This document shows, piece after piece, positions 28,901 to 36,863 of a stretch of 64,000 nucleotides of DNA. The stretch is from Pirellulaceae bacterium (lineage in GTDB: Bacteria; Planctomycetota; Planctomycetia; Pirellulales; Pirellulaceae). Every line of letters begins with the position of its first letter. Within the stretch, counting starts at the first letter, position 1. The stretch spans positions 1,077,309-1,141,308 of the forward strand of contig JAQWSU010000045.1 in NCBI GenBank assembly GCA_029243025.1, in the 5' to 3' direction. The notes under the pieces were generated by a model. The model was given only the letters and a program-made list of their open reading frames with translations. It made no database searches and was not told the origin of the DNA. Position numbers and translations under genes: made by a program.

Positions 28901-31900
28901 GTCAAACGAGGGATTGATCGCAAGTTCTGCTGCTGTCGGTTCGGCCGGATTAAAGTGAACCTCCGAAACTCGCATTCCCGATTGGTCAAATGTAAAGAAT
29001 GCTTCCGTGAGGGCGCTCCATTCCGTACCGATCAACGTGCGTGCCTTTAAGGTCCCCGATTCGATGAGCGAAAATGACTCCGTGAACCGAGTCGCGCTAG
29101 TCGCATTGACCGCTCCGCCCGGTTGACGCGGATCGCTGCCGTCGGTCGTAAACCAGATCGTTCCCTGGCCACCGTTCGGATTATCCAGTCCGATCCGCGA
29201 TCCGGCTGGCACAGCGCCACCATGTTGCCGTGCGCCATCAACTTCGAACTCAGGGGCCTCCGTATCTGGATAAAGGTTCTCTGCACGTAGCTGATTCATC
29301 ACAATCGCGGTACGCCGCGGGAAAAAGGTTCTCAGCATGTAATCCAGTTTACTCTGCCATTCTGCATTGCGAGTGTACGGGGTACCTCGATGCTGGTCTC
29401 CCCAGCGAGCCGATTCGGGTCCGATGGCTGGCGCGACCAGATCGGTGATTTCCACCATCCGAGCGGCGGGCATATTTCGTTCTGGGTTGGCAGGATCCCA
29501 GTTAGAATTGTTCGGATCGACGTAGAAAACACCATGATTGAAGAAGTGCTTATGCACTCGATCGGCGAATGCAAGTTGGAATTCGTCATACCGTCTCAGC
29601 GAACCGTAGGCCTGTGCTGCGTCCTGGGGTTGGTTGTTCGCGTCACGAATCACGTTCTCGTTGAGATGAGTCCGATTACTAAGATCCATCGAAATCTCGC
29701 TATCCCAAGCAAAAAACTGATAACCTTCGCTTTCGTCTCCACGACGCCGAGCCGCATACCAATTTCTGCCGGGCCAATCGTCATTTCCACTGTAAAAACT
29801 GATCAACAGGTAGTCGATATAGTTTTCAATGTCTAAATAGTCTTCTCGTGACGCATCGTTGTTGCCGTTGGAATCATTGCCTTGTAAACGTTGATAGGCG
29901 GCCCATTTGGAAGCCGTTCCGGATGCCGTATTCACGGACCGTGCCAAAGATTGCATTCTGCTCCAGGCTGAACTACTTCCATCCACGACACCATTGTGAT
30001 TCATGGCGTCCCATTCCGTTTTGTCACCCCCCAAATGTTGTGCGGCAAAGGACGCATCCGGACGTTCGCTCGGATTATAAAGCCCCCAATAGATCCCATT
30101 GATGTAAAGATGGGCGTAGGCGTAGCCTGCCGCCGTATGCCCCATCGCAGCCTGGGTCTGGCGATGCCATTGGTCGCGTGCAAAGAGTGGATCGCCACCA
30201 GCGCCGCCCCACCCCCATCCGTCATTAAAATGTGCTCGCAGCACGACGGTATCAAACCGATCAACGCCGTTGCCGAACCATGGATAGTCGAGCTTGGTCT
30301 CGCCGTACTGCTCCTTAAACAACAGTCGCATGTTATTTTTGCGAGACAAGCTTCGCGAGGCACCCCCATGCATCCGAATTCCCGCGTCAATCTGAAAACC
30401 TTCGGTTCCATCCGGATAAATCAGCTCTGCCGAAACCGGTCGTTCCCAGGCTTGCCCCCGACTGCCGACGTTAGAATAGATACCGCGTGATCCAAACATA
30501 TCATCGATGTCGAGCACCAACGAAATAGTGGGCAACGATTTCAGATCGTCTGCAAACGACGCCGCATAGATTCCATCATACGAATCATTCGGACCTACCA
30601 CATCGGGATCCAAACCATAGTCAGCACCGCGACCACCCCAACTGGAAGGAAAACCGGCATTAATCGTCGCTCGACTTGTTTGCTTGATGATATCGCTAGG
30701 GAATAGATAGGTTTGCGTATCGACGTTGCTCGATCGCAAACCTGTTTTGTAGGCAAGTGCACGCAATGTCGTCGTGCTGGCCACCGTAATCGGAGCGACG
30801 TATTCCAGACCGTTACGGATCGTCCCGTTGGAACTCACTTCTGGGGGAGTGCCATCCAAGGTATAGATAATCGACGCAGCCGGTGTCGTGGTTGAGATGC
30901 TCACATCGACGGGCGCATCGTAGAATCCCCGGTCAGCACTGAACTTGGTGTCGGCAACCGTATTATAGCCCGCCTCCACACTCGCCTTACCCGGTGTAGC
31001 GTCTGCAAAAAACTGCCCCGTTCCTTCGCTGCTGGCTAACAATTCCATCTGAAGCAAGAGGTCAGGATCGTCCACGGAAGCGTTTAGCAGGTGGACGGCC
31101 AGGACATGATTACCGGCAGCCAATTGAGACAGCGCATCTCGGACATCAATATCCTCAAACGTAATTGCAGCGGCAGGGGTCCTCGTTGCAGTCGCTGTCG
31201 AGTCAAATGTCAAATCGGCCGGCGCGTTGCGAGCTACCAATGGCACTCCATCCAGGTAGGCTTGAAATCCGTCGTCATAACGAGCGCGCAATGTCAGTTC
31301 ATCATAGGTCGTCACGTCCGCCGAATTGAACTCGAAACGAGTCCAAAGCGATGGGGTCGTGCCTTGCATCGCAGCAGCGACATCGGTCTGAATCAAATCC
31401 TCCAAACGCGGATCGCCACCCCCAAATCCGATGCCAGCGATCGTCGGAACCACACCACCAAACAACGGCCCAGAATCTGGGTTCTGCGTTCCAAGCGTCG
31501 AGCTGTCAGCGCGAACAAAATTGTCGGCCACATCATCATCGACAATGCCAGTCCGCGTTAAGACCGTTGTGGCGCTGCCTCCTGTGCCTACGGTCACCTC
31601 ATACGCATACGTGCGATCATTTAATGCGCCGTGACTGAAATCCGAAATCGTTTGCCCGGCGCGAGTCGGCGTAACCGGACTGTTGTCGTGATTGGTCACT
31701 GTGGCCGTTTTGCTAAAACGCACCTTCGCGCTACCGTCGTGCCAGGCACCTGCGTAGACATCCGCTTTGGAATCAAGCGTAAACTGTTGCGCTCCCGCTC
31801 CATATTTGACCGCATGGATCGAATTCCCTGCGGCAGGAGACGTCGCTGGACTCACCCAGATTGTCCGGTAGCTGGTTCCACCGGTCGCCACCGCCAGGAA

Positions 31901-33163
31901 TGTTCGTAGGCTGCCATTGCCATCGGAACTGGCGGCAATCGAGATCTCCTGGACGTCGTAAGTCCCTGCAGGCAACGACTGAAGATATTCAGGTTCGACG
32001 TTAAGTCGCACCCCCGGTGAATCGATCTCATTTGCCCCGGCCAGATTAGCGCCGGACCCAATCATGACGGGGTCAGTAATCACACCGCCCGTGGCTCCGA
32101 CCGGCGCACCGTCCCCTTGCCAATGATTGGCAAGCACAAGCGCCTGATGCGGACCAACATCAACACGAATCGTAGCAATCTGGGCCGCCGTATAGCCCCA
32201 GATCACCGTGTCCTGGACCTCACCCTCATCGCTCACAATCATCGCCCAGCCAGATCCGTCCAGCTCCCAGGGTATCGAAGCCCCCCAATATTGATCGGTG
32301 ACTTGATCCGTGCGATAGAGTATTTCGGCGGAATCCACGTATCGAGGCAAACTCCAAGAACGATTCGCCACTCCGCTCGGACCCTGGGATGGATCATTGA
32401 TCACCACGGTCCAACCAACGGTATCAATCACCGCGTCCGAAACATTTTGGATCTCCACCGATTTCGTTTCGTCACCCGTAGTGATCTCAGTAATCAGTAA
32501 GCCTGAACCAGCAACCGTTTGCTGTTGGGTAAATTGACTATCATCGAAATCGACGCCAGTCCACGTCGTAGGGTGGTCGCCAACCGTGGGTACCCGGTAT
32601 GACAACGGTGCCGATGACGAAAGGAGTGTCTCGCTAACTCCGTCAATGCTGATTCCAAAGCTGATGTCCGCGCTCTGCTCCGGATAGTCGAGAAAGGTCG
32701 GATCATAATTGACACCACCAGGCTCAACGAGCAACAAGTCCCCGCCAGCACCGTCCAATCGAAAGTTCGTATGGTAATTCCCCTTCGCATCCACGTAGTC
32801 ATCAACATCTTGCCCCGAGGCAAATACGACCAGATACTGTCCGCCGTCCAGATTCACATTGGGCAACGACCATTGGCTTAAATCATCACGGTCGTCGGTC
32901 AAATGCCAACCATCAAGACTTAGAGCTGAAGAGGTGGGATTATGGATTTCGATCCAATCGGAGAAAACACCATCGCCATCGGCAAGTTCCGAGTCATTGA
33001 CCGCCAGAAATTCGGTAATCAGCGGACCGGCAGCTAACACCCTTCGCGGCTCAAGCGACTCGAGGGATGTTCTTTTGGTGCGGTGACTGCGTAAATCTCG
33101 AGTCGCCTTGGCACGAGCCATACGACGGCAACTGACTCGGTTGGAAAAACTAGAAAACAGCAT
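25904..33163 (-). CDS. giant LEPR-XLL / lamin-tail / CotH / FN3 / DNRLRE / dockerin protein
   Basis: This very large (2,419 aa) probable surface protein begins with a basic N-terminus bearing a LEPR-XLL motif (LEPRRVL, about 37-43). Approximate order: lamin-tail domains at about 47-150 and 221-330; jelly-roll-like stretches; a chitobiase C-terminal-type domain at about 780-850 ('YTLDGTPPEVS'); a CotH-like kinase domain at about 870-1160 ('DYLLISFYSGNDDWP', 'FFAWDSEI'); another 'FTTDGSDPR' stretch; further lamin-tail domains near 1394, 1574 and 1717; an FN3-like domain at about 1904-1988; a DNRLRE-like domain at about 1990-2178; an EF-hand/dockerin cassette at about 2183-2300; and a charged tail ending PKKKI. 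There is no PEP-CTERM. The start at 33163 has AGAGGTGA eight bases upstream; an in-frame ATG at 33232 lacks this. The function is inferred to be structural or adhesive. Confidence 0.85.
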   Translation of the reverse strand: MLFSSFSNRVSCRRMARAKATRDLRSHRTKRTSLESLEPRRVLAAGPLITEFLAVNDSELADGDGVFSDWIEIHNPTSSALSLDGWHLTDDRDDLSQWSLPNVNLDGGQYLVVFASGQDVDDYVDAKGNYHTNFRLDGAGGDLLLVEPGGVNYDPTFLDYPEQSADISFGISIDGVSETLLSSSAPLSYRVPTVGDHPTTWTGVDFDDSQFTQQQTVAGSGLLITEITTGDETKSVEIQNVSDAVIDTVGWTVVINDPSQGPSGVANRSWSLPRYVDSAEILYRTDQVTDQYWGASIPWELDGSGWAMIVSDEGEVQDTVIWGYTAAQIATIRVDVGPHQALVLANHWQGDGAPVGATGGVITDPVMIGSGANLAGANEIDSPGVRLNVEPEYLQSLPAGTYDVQEISIAASSDGNGSLRTFLAVATGGTSYRTIWVSPATSPAAGNSIHAVKYGAGAQQFTLDSKADVYAGAWHDGSAKVRFSKTATVTNHDNSPVTPTRAGQTISDFSHGALNDRTYAYEVTVGTGGSATTVLTRTGIVDDDVADNFVRADSSTLGTQNPDSGPLFGGVVPTIAGIGFGGGDPRLEDLIQTDVAAAMQGTTPSLWTRFEFNSADVTTYDELTLRARYDDGFQAYLDGVPLVARNAPADLTFDSTATATRTPAAAITFEDIDVRDALSQLAAGNHVLAVHLLNASVDDPDLLLQMELLASSEGTGQFFADATPGKASVEAGYNTVADTKFSADRGFYDAPVDVSISTTTPAASIIYTLDGTPPEVSSNGTIRNGLEYVAPITVASTTTLRALAYKTGLRSSNVDTQTYLFPSDIIKQTSRATINAGFPSSWGGRGADYGLDPDVVGPNDSYDGIYAASFADDLKSLPTISLVLDIDDMFGSRGIYSNVGSRGQAWERPVSAELIYPDGTEGFQIDAGIRMHGGASRSLSRKNNMRLLFKEQYGETKLDYPWFGNGVDRFDTVVLRAHFNDGWGWGGAGGDPLFARDQWHRQTQAAMGHTAAGYAYAHLYINGIYWGLYNPSERPDASFAAQHLGGDKTEWDAMNHNGVVDGSSSAWSRMQSLARSVNTASGTASKWAAYQRLQGNDSNGNNDASREDYLDIENYIDYLLISFYSGNDDWPGRNWYAARRRGDESEGYQFFAWDSEISMDLSNRTHLNENVIRDANNQPQDAAQAYGSLRRYDEFQLAFADRVHKHFFNHGVFYVDPNNSNWDPANPERNMPAARMVEITDLVAPAIGPESARWGDQHRGTPYTRNAEWQSKLDYMLRTFFPRRTAIVMNQLRAENLYPDTEAPEFEVDGARQHGGAVPAGSRIGLDNPNGGQGTIWFTTDGSDPRQPGGAVNATSATRFTESFSLIESGTLKARTLIGTEWSALTEAFFTFDQSGMRVSEVHFNPAEPTAAELAINPSFDNDDFEFIEFVNVGDATINLEGVQLVDGVEFQFSDSPTNRLTPSQRVVVVSNMEAFSIRYADVLDSITIAGEYAGSLNNGGEIVQAVDVLGETLFEFDYQDDWFGLVDGEGYSLTIRNPSDTSTELDDAAAWRTSRLIGGSPGDADTGVDAAGLVIHELLATSNGSGWLELHNATGQSIDIGHWYLADSAEQLRKYQFLAGTTVPARGYLVVDEATQFGNGSTDPGALEPFGLSRFGGQIYLSGGDQQGRLLGYREDQAYASAEVGVSLGRYVKSTSATDFVRLQSPTAGAANDEPIVGPVVINEVMYHPVSDESEFIELWNTSETPLQLGKGLGRSWRVRGAIDFEFSSEAQLAAGGFGVLLQQSEAGDPTADEAAFRLRHRIDASVPIWTYSAEIHGNLNNDGEKIFLEMPIEDLPLGAYGIVDAVKYNDQLPWALQPDGLGPSLSRFDGSAYGNDVASWGVSTSGGTPGRENAYEDTTPPTQPTDLVGRVENSSTVALAWTASSDDESGIDHYRIYRDGQVVGTSVVTRFTGDLQFSSSAPNRYRVAAVNGDGLEGEATLESVVFGAQVAAFQQGANGYRGASDAEIREGDPDSNNGLTDRDLEVDGEDGGTELSILLRWDDLSVPADAVVVGAFISLDVSNPGDEYSVYQMRKDWNESQVTWNNSTTGQSWQVGGARGASDRGSQVGTLNGSNGTVVIDMNPSGLAMVQSWLANPAASNHGVVIANPQRATDGVDLYSREHSTVSQRPKLSILYSPAPRPSKPGDFNLDEAVDDADIAMLVTAIFTGSTDPAFNVDGNGVIDTQDYDHLVRKVLQVPYGDATLDGKFDSADLVAVFQAGEYEDGIAANSTWASGDWNGDQEFSSGDLVKAFQEGAYQQAARPIAAMVAESSTAVPDFGLPQIAAKFDGVIDRLASALTSRSDQSSGSLDEGKLRDEAVRQLQQESNNRTVDQLDDVSKNDSLFREARQSSQRAVEPVASSKLSLLPLDSSPKKKI

Positions 33164-33720
33164 GCGAAAAGTCACCTCTGCTCCGAGACTACTCTCAACC
33201 CAATAGAGAACCAGACCCATCTCATGACACACTCCTCACACTGAGGACGAAGCGACGATCGCATGCGAGAGCACGCGTGCTGAGACAAGCTGTTAACCAT
33301 TCGTCGAAATTAATAAAAACTGACCGTTTTTAATTTATTCTGAATCAGCCTCTATTGTACAGCACCGTCTCACAGAACGCGTAAACGATCTGTAGATCCC
33401 AGACTCAAGGTTAGTTTCGATGATGTTTGAAGAATTAAACGTCACAAAATCGAAACTTTCTTCGTTGATGCATTCAAGCGTCACCTCAGCGGATCGAACT
33501 CCCCACTGCATTGCCCACGGTGTCAACGATCGTGACTTGGCACGCAACCACAGGGGTGAATCAGAAGACTCGTCACGCTTGCCACCGTTTGGCTGTAGCA
33601 CCAACAAAAAGAAGTCGTTTATCGCTTAAATACGATTTTGAGAGTTTGAACTTTCTAGATTTTGCGATCGGCAGCACCGATGCCAACCTTGCGGATGCCG
33701 TGCTGTGGATCGCGGACGGA
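33164..33720. other. 557-base spacer with AT-rich hairpin
   Basis: This lies upstream of the giant gene and downstream of the propeller gene. It contains an AT-rich perfect 7-bp inverted repeat (TAAAAAC at 33314-33320, GTTTTTA at 33326-33332). The hairpin lies about 150 bases before the giant gene's start, so it may end the upstream transcript or sit in the promoter region. No coding frame here is credible. Confidence 0.4.
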
Positions 33721-35232
33721 TCATTGAAATTGAAACGAAAAGAGATCCGCATCGCGAAGTTCGAACACCAGCTTGATCGGACGACCGGACAAGGAGGTCA
33801 CGTCAGAGTCAACACGGTCGTCGCGAATCCACTCCACAGGACGATCGAGCGAATCGCCGTAGATCCAGGGGCAATCCTCCATGGCAAAACCGGGCACGGG
33901 CTCACCTTTTTCATTCTGGACTTCGATACGAATGCCACCTCGAGCAGAACTGGAATAGTTGATCGACATCCGCTTGCCGCTAAAACGCAATGTTTTTGTT
34001 GACAGACGCCCGCCCGACATGGGTGCATTGACTGCCACAAACCCATCCATGCGGAGGGTGTAACGGCGAAGCTTTGCCGGCTTCCCATTTTGCAGAGTGC
34101 CCTCATTCAAATACATCGACAGCTCATCCGGCGCGTCATCGGCTACAACCGATCGGGTTTCGACCAATCCCAGATTTTGGTAGTTGTCGCCGTAGAACCA
34201 ACTATCCTTCGTTCGCAGTCCAGGACGAATAAATGCTTCTTGCCAGACTTCGAAATTAAGTCCATCACGACTGGCCATAAATAGCCCTTCCGTGACCGCG
34301 GTCCCTTCTCTGAGCGAGGCGGCTGCTCGTTTTTGACGATAATCAAACTGCGGCAGATAGCGCATCGACGGACTGCGCCCGCGGTCTTCATAGCGAGTGG
34401 GAAAGCCGAGCAGAATGTGCGGGGCTCGATGATAAGGATTAATCTGATTGGTGTAGAGTTGGCCGCCACGACTGGGTGAGTAGTTTAAGAAGATGGGCTT
34501 CGTCCACTTGACCAAATCATCGGATGTTTCCGTCATAATATCACGCCCGTCACGAAACTCTCGATGGTAAGCGCGATAGGTGTTTCGATAAGCGTCCCAA
34601 AAGACCAGATTTTGGGAATCAAAAGCGCCTTCTGTAATCACGGGTGCATCCTGTGATTTTTTCCACTGAATCCCATCGGCGGAAACGAGCAAATGAAGCG
34701 GCGCGCCACCGATCGCCTTAAAACGTTCGTCTGCAGATACACCGGGTCGGCTATCGATAAAGGGGCTGAAATTATGTGCAATACCGCCAAATTGATCTTC
34801 GGAAATAACAATATTGTTATTCTTTGACCCTGCAAACTCGATCAAACCAATTTTCGGCCGTCTCCAATGGATACCATCCTTACTTTCCGCGTAGCAATAG
34901 GTTTGGGGATGCGTTGCCTCTAAGCCATATCGATAGTCGCCGCCGCGATAATACATCCGGTAGCGATCTCCATCTTGTATCACCGTAATATAACCCAGGC
35001 CATTTCCTTCCCAGGGCTTGTCACACACCAGCACGATTTCGCGCGGTGTAGGATGCTGCAAGACTCGCCGAGCCTGACCTTCCAGTGATTCCACCAGAAC
35101 TTCGTCGACAAACAATTCACGACGCGATCCAATATCGACGACCGACTTGTCAGGAGATTCTGCGGCGAAAGACGCGACCGTCAGCCCCATCAGCAAGCCT
35201 GCAGTCGCAGTGACAATCATTGGGTTCATCAT
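33721..35232 (-). CDS. five-bladed-propeller glycoside-hydrolase-like secreted protein
   Basis: This 503-residue exported protein has a signal peptide (about 1-23, ending ASFAA) and the opening 'VDIGSRRELFVDEVLVE' that is frequent in planctomycete propeller proteins loosely assigned to the GH32/GH43-like clan. Blade signatures are seen: 'YRMYYRGGDYRYG', 'CYAESKDGIHWRRPKIGL', 'LLVSADGIQWKKS', 'TRYEDRGRSPSMRYLPQFDY' and 'LFMASRDGLNFEVW'. A C-terminal beta-sandwich follows from about 400. The alternating '(S/T).DG..W' units play the part of propeller repeats. A sugar substrate is inferred, not shown. The start is the first of two ATGs, with GGAG six bases upstream. It lies 181 bases after the E2 gene on the same strand, so it could be transcribed with the catabolic cluster or independently. 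Confidence 0.7.
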   Translation of the reverse strand: MMNPMIVTATAGLLMGLTVASFAAESPDKSVVDIGSRRELFVDEVLVESLEGQARRVLQHPTPREIVLVCDKPWEGNGLGYITVIQDGDRYRMYYRGGDYRYGLEATHPQTYCYAESKDGIHWRRPKIGLIEFAGSKNNNIVISEDQFGGIAHNFSPFIDSRPGVSADERFKAIGGAPLHLLVSADGIQWKKSQDAPVITEGAFDSQNLVFWDAYRNTYRAYHREFRDGRDIMTETSDDLVKWTKPIFLNYSPSRGGQLYTNQINPYHRAPHILLGFPTRYEDRGRSPSMRYLPQFDYRQKRAAASLREGTAVTEGLFMASRDGLNFEVWQEAFIRPGLRTKDSWFYGDNYQNLGLVETRSVVADDAPDELSMYLNEGTLQNGKPAKLRRYTLRMDGFVAVNAPMSGGRLSTKTLRFSGKRMSINYSSSARGGIRIEVQNEKGEPVPGFAMEDCPWIYGDSLDRPVEWIRDDRVDSDVTSLSGRPIKLVFELRDADLFSFQFQ

Positions 35233-35413
35233 TCAAGTCTCCACCAACATTTCCAGCTATTCGCCGATCAATTCTGCTGCCAATTGTAGAGCGTCTGCTC
35301 CGCATTTACGAATTAACATTGTTGAAACAACGATCCACCTACCGAAAAGTTCAGCTCCAATCACACGGGCTAGAATCCTGCCAACCCATTTCAGGCGAAC
35401 TCATGCCTGAGGA

Positions 35414-36817
35414 TCAAACGAGAACTTCGTCCGCTGATTGAATCAACGCGCCAAGTCGTTGCAACCAACGAGCCGCCGGCGCACCATCCGTCACCCGATG
35501 GTCAAAAGTCAGACTTAACGTCAACATCTGGCCAATGACAATTTGGTGATCTCTGACGACAGGCTCTTGGACGATACGGCCGACACCGAGAATCGCTGCC
35601 TGTGGCAGATTAATAATCGGGGTAAAACTGTCGATCTCAAACATGCCAAGATTCGTCACCGTGAAGGTGCCACCTTCGATATCACTCTGAGACAAGCTAC
35701 CCGACTTCGCCCGTTGAATTAAGGTTTCCGAGCATTCCGAGATCTCTGCCAACGTCAACTGGTCGGCATTTCGGATCACAGGAGCAACCAATCCGCTTTC
35801 CAGATCCACCCCGATGGCAAGATTGATTTGGTCATAAACCCAGATGCCATCATCATGCCAAACCGCGTTAAGCTGAGACTGTTCTTTCAAGGCGACCGCT
35901 GCAAGTTTGACCAGCATGTCATTGTAAGTTGGTGTTTTGGAAACTGGCTTTTCCGCTCGCCAGTTCTTGCGACACGAAACCAGTGCCGAAGCGTCTACTT
36001 TCGTCGTCAGCGTCACGGGTGCGGTTTGGTGAACTCCGGCAAACATCCGCTGCGCAAGCGTCTGACGAATTTTCTCAGCCGGATGATGCACGCCGGCAAC
36101 GGTCGGAGAAATCGTTTTCTTGAAAGCCGCATCCATGGACGACCGCAAGGAGGGTGCGCTACCCAACCTCTTAATAAATGCATCCACATCTCGTTCGCGG
36201 ATTCGACCTCCACGTCCCATGCCCTTGATTTGGCGCAAATCCACACCTTGTTCGCGAGCGAAACGACGCGCCCGAGGGCTAGCAATCAATCGCGAGTTGC
36301 TCGCCGCTGGTTGCGTACGGTTGAAAGAGTCGTTGCATGATTTGGCTTTTAAAACATCCTCGGAGGTAACACGCCCTGTGGGATCGGGTGTGGCAATATC
36401 ATTCAGGTCGATTCCAAGTTGTTGAGCGAGTCGTCTGGCTGCGGGTCCGGCCACACGCGGGCGCGATTCAGCAGCCGATATCCCATCGTCGTTTGTCCGC
36501 TGGACGTTGTCCGCAACCACCCTTTTGCTGTCGGTGCGATTCACTTGGGTACCGACGCTTGCGGGAGCCACCTCGTCGGCTGCCAAAAGAAAACCGATAA
36601 CTTGCCCCACCTGAACGATTTCGCCAGGCTGGGCCGCGTCAGCAGGAATGCAGAGAACGCCTGAGTCAAATGATTCAATTTCCTGCACGGCCTTTTCACC
36701 CTCGAGTTCGAAGATGAAATCCCCCTGAGCGACGAACTCTCCTGGCTGCTTGAGCCACTTAGCCAACGTGCCCTCATCCATCGACCAACCCAAGCGGGGA
36801 ATTCTAATTTCAATCAT
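35414..36817 (-). CDS. 2-oxoacid dehydrogenase E2 (dihydrolipoamide acyltransferase), two PSBDs
   Basis: This 467-residue E2 subunit transfers the acyl group from E1-bound thiamine diphosphate through lipoamide to CoA. Order seen: an N-terminal lipoyl domain (about 1-78) with lipoyl-lysine context 'ELEGEKAVQEIES'; a Ser/Asp-rich linker; a peripheral-subunit-binding domain (about 118-155, 'VAGPAARRLAQQLGIDL'); a second one (about 175-212, 'ASPRARRFAREQGVDLRQI'); and the catalytic domain (about 235-467) with the active-site motif HRVTDG (about 440). Two PSBDs in one E2 are uncommon. It lies 46 bases after the E1 gene. The ATG at 36817 was chosen because a longer GTG frame adds nine residues ahead of the lipoyl fold. 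No E3 gene is in the window. Confidence 0.9.
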   Translation of the reverse strand: MIEIRIPRLGWSMDEGTLAKWLKQPGEFVAQGDFIFELEGEKAVQEIESFDSGVLCIPADAAQPGEIVQVGQVIGFLLAADEVAPASVGTQVNRTDSKRVVADNVQRTNDDGISAAESRPRVAGPAARRLAQQLGIDLNDIATPDPTGRVTSEDVLKAKSCNDSFNRTQPAASNSRLIASPRARRFAREQGVDLRQIKGMGRGGRIRERDVDAFIKRLGSAPSLRSSMDAAFKKTISPTVAGVHHPAEKIRQTLAQRMFAGVHQTAPVTLTTKVDASALVSCRKNWRAEKPVSKTPTYNDMLVKLAAVALKEQSQLNAVWHDDGIWVYDQINLAIGVDLESGLVAPVIRNADQLTLAEISECSETLIQRAKSGSLSQSDIEGGTFTVTNLGMFEIDSFTPIINLPQAAILGVGRIVQEPVVRDHQIVIGQMLTLSLTFDHRVTDGAPAARWLQRLGALIQSADEVLV

Positions 36818-36863
36818 GATTGCATGCCTGATTATCTGGCTCACCGATCAAGTTTGCCAAAGC

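Noticed and set aside
28649..31909. Several 90-156-codon plus-strand frames opposite the giant gene
   Set aside because: They are antisense to well-supported lamin-tail and CotH coding sequence, and their composition follows from that gene.
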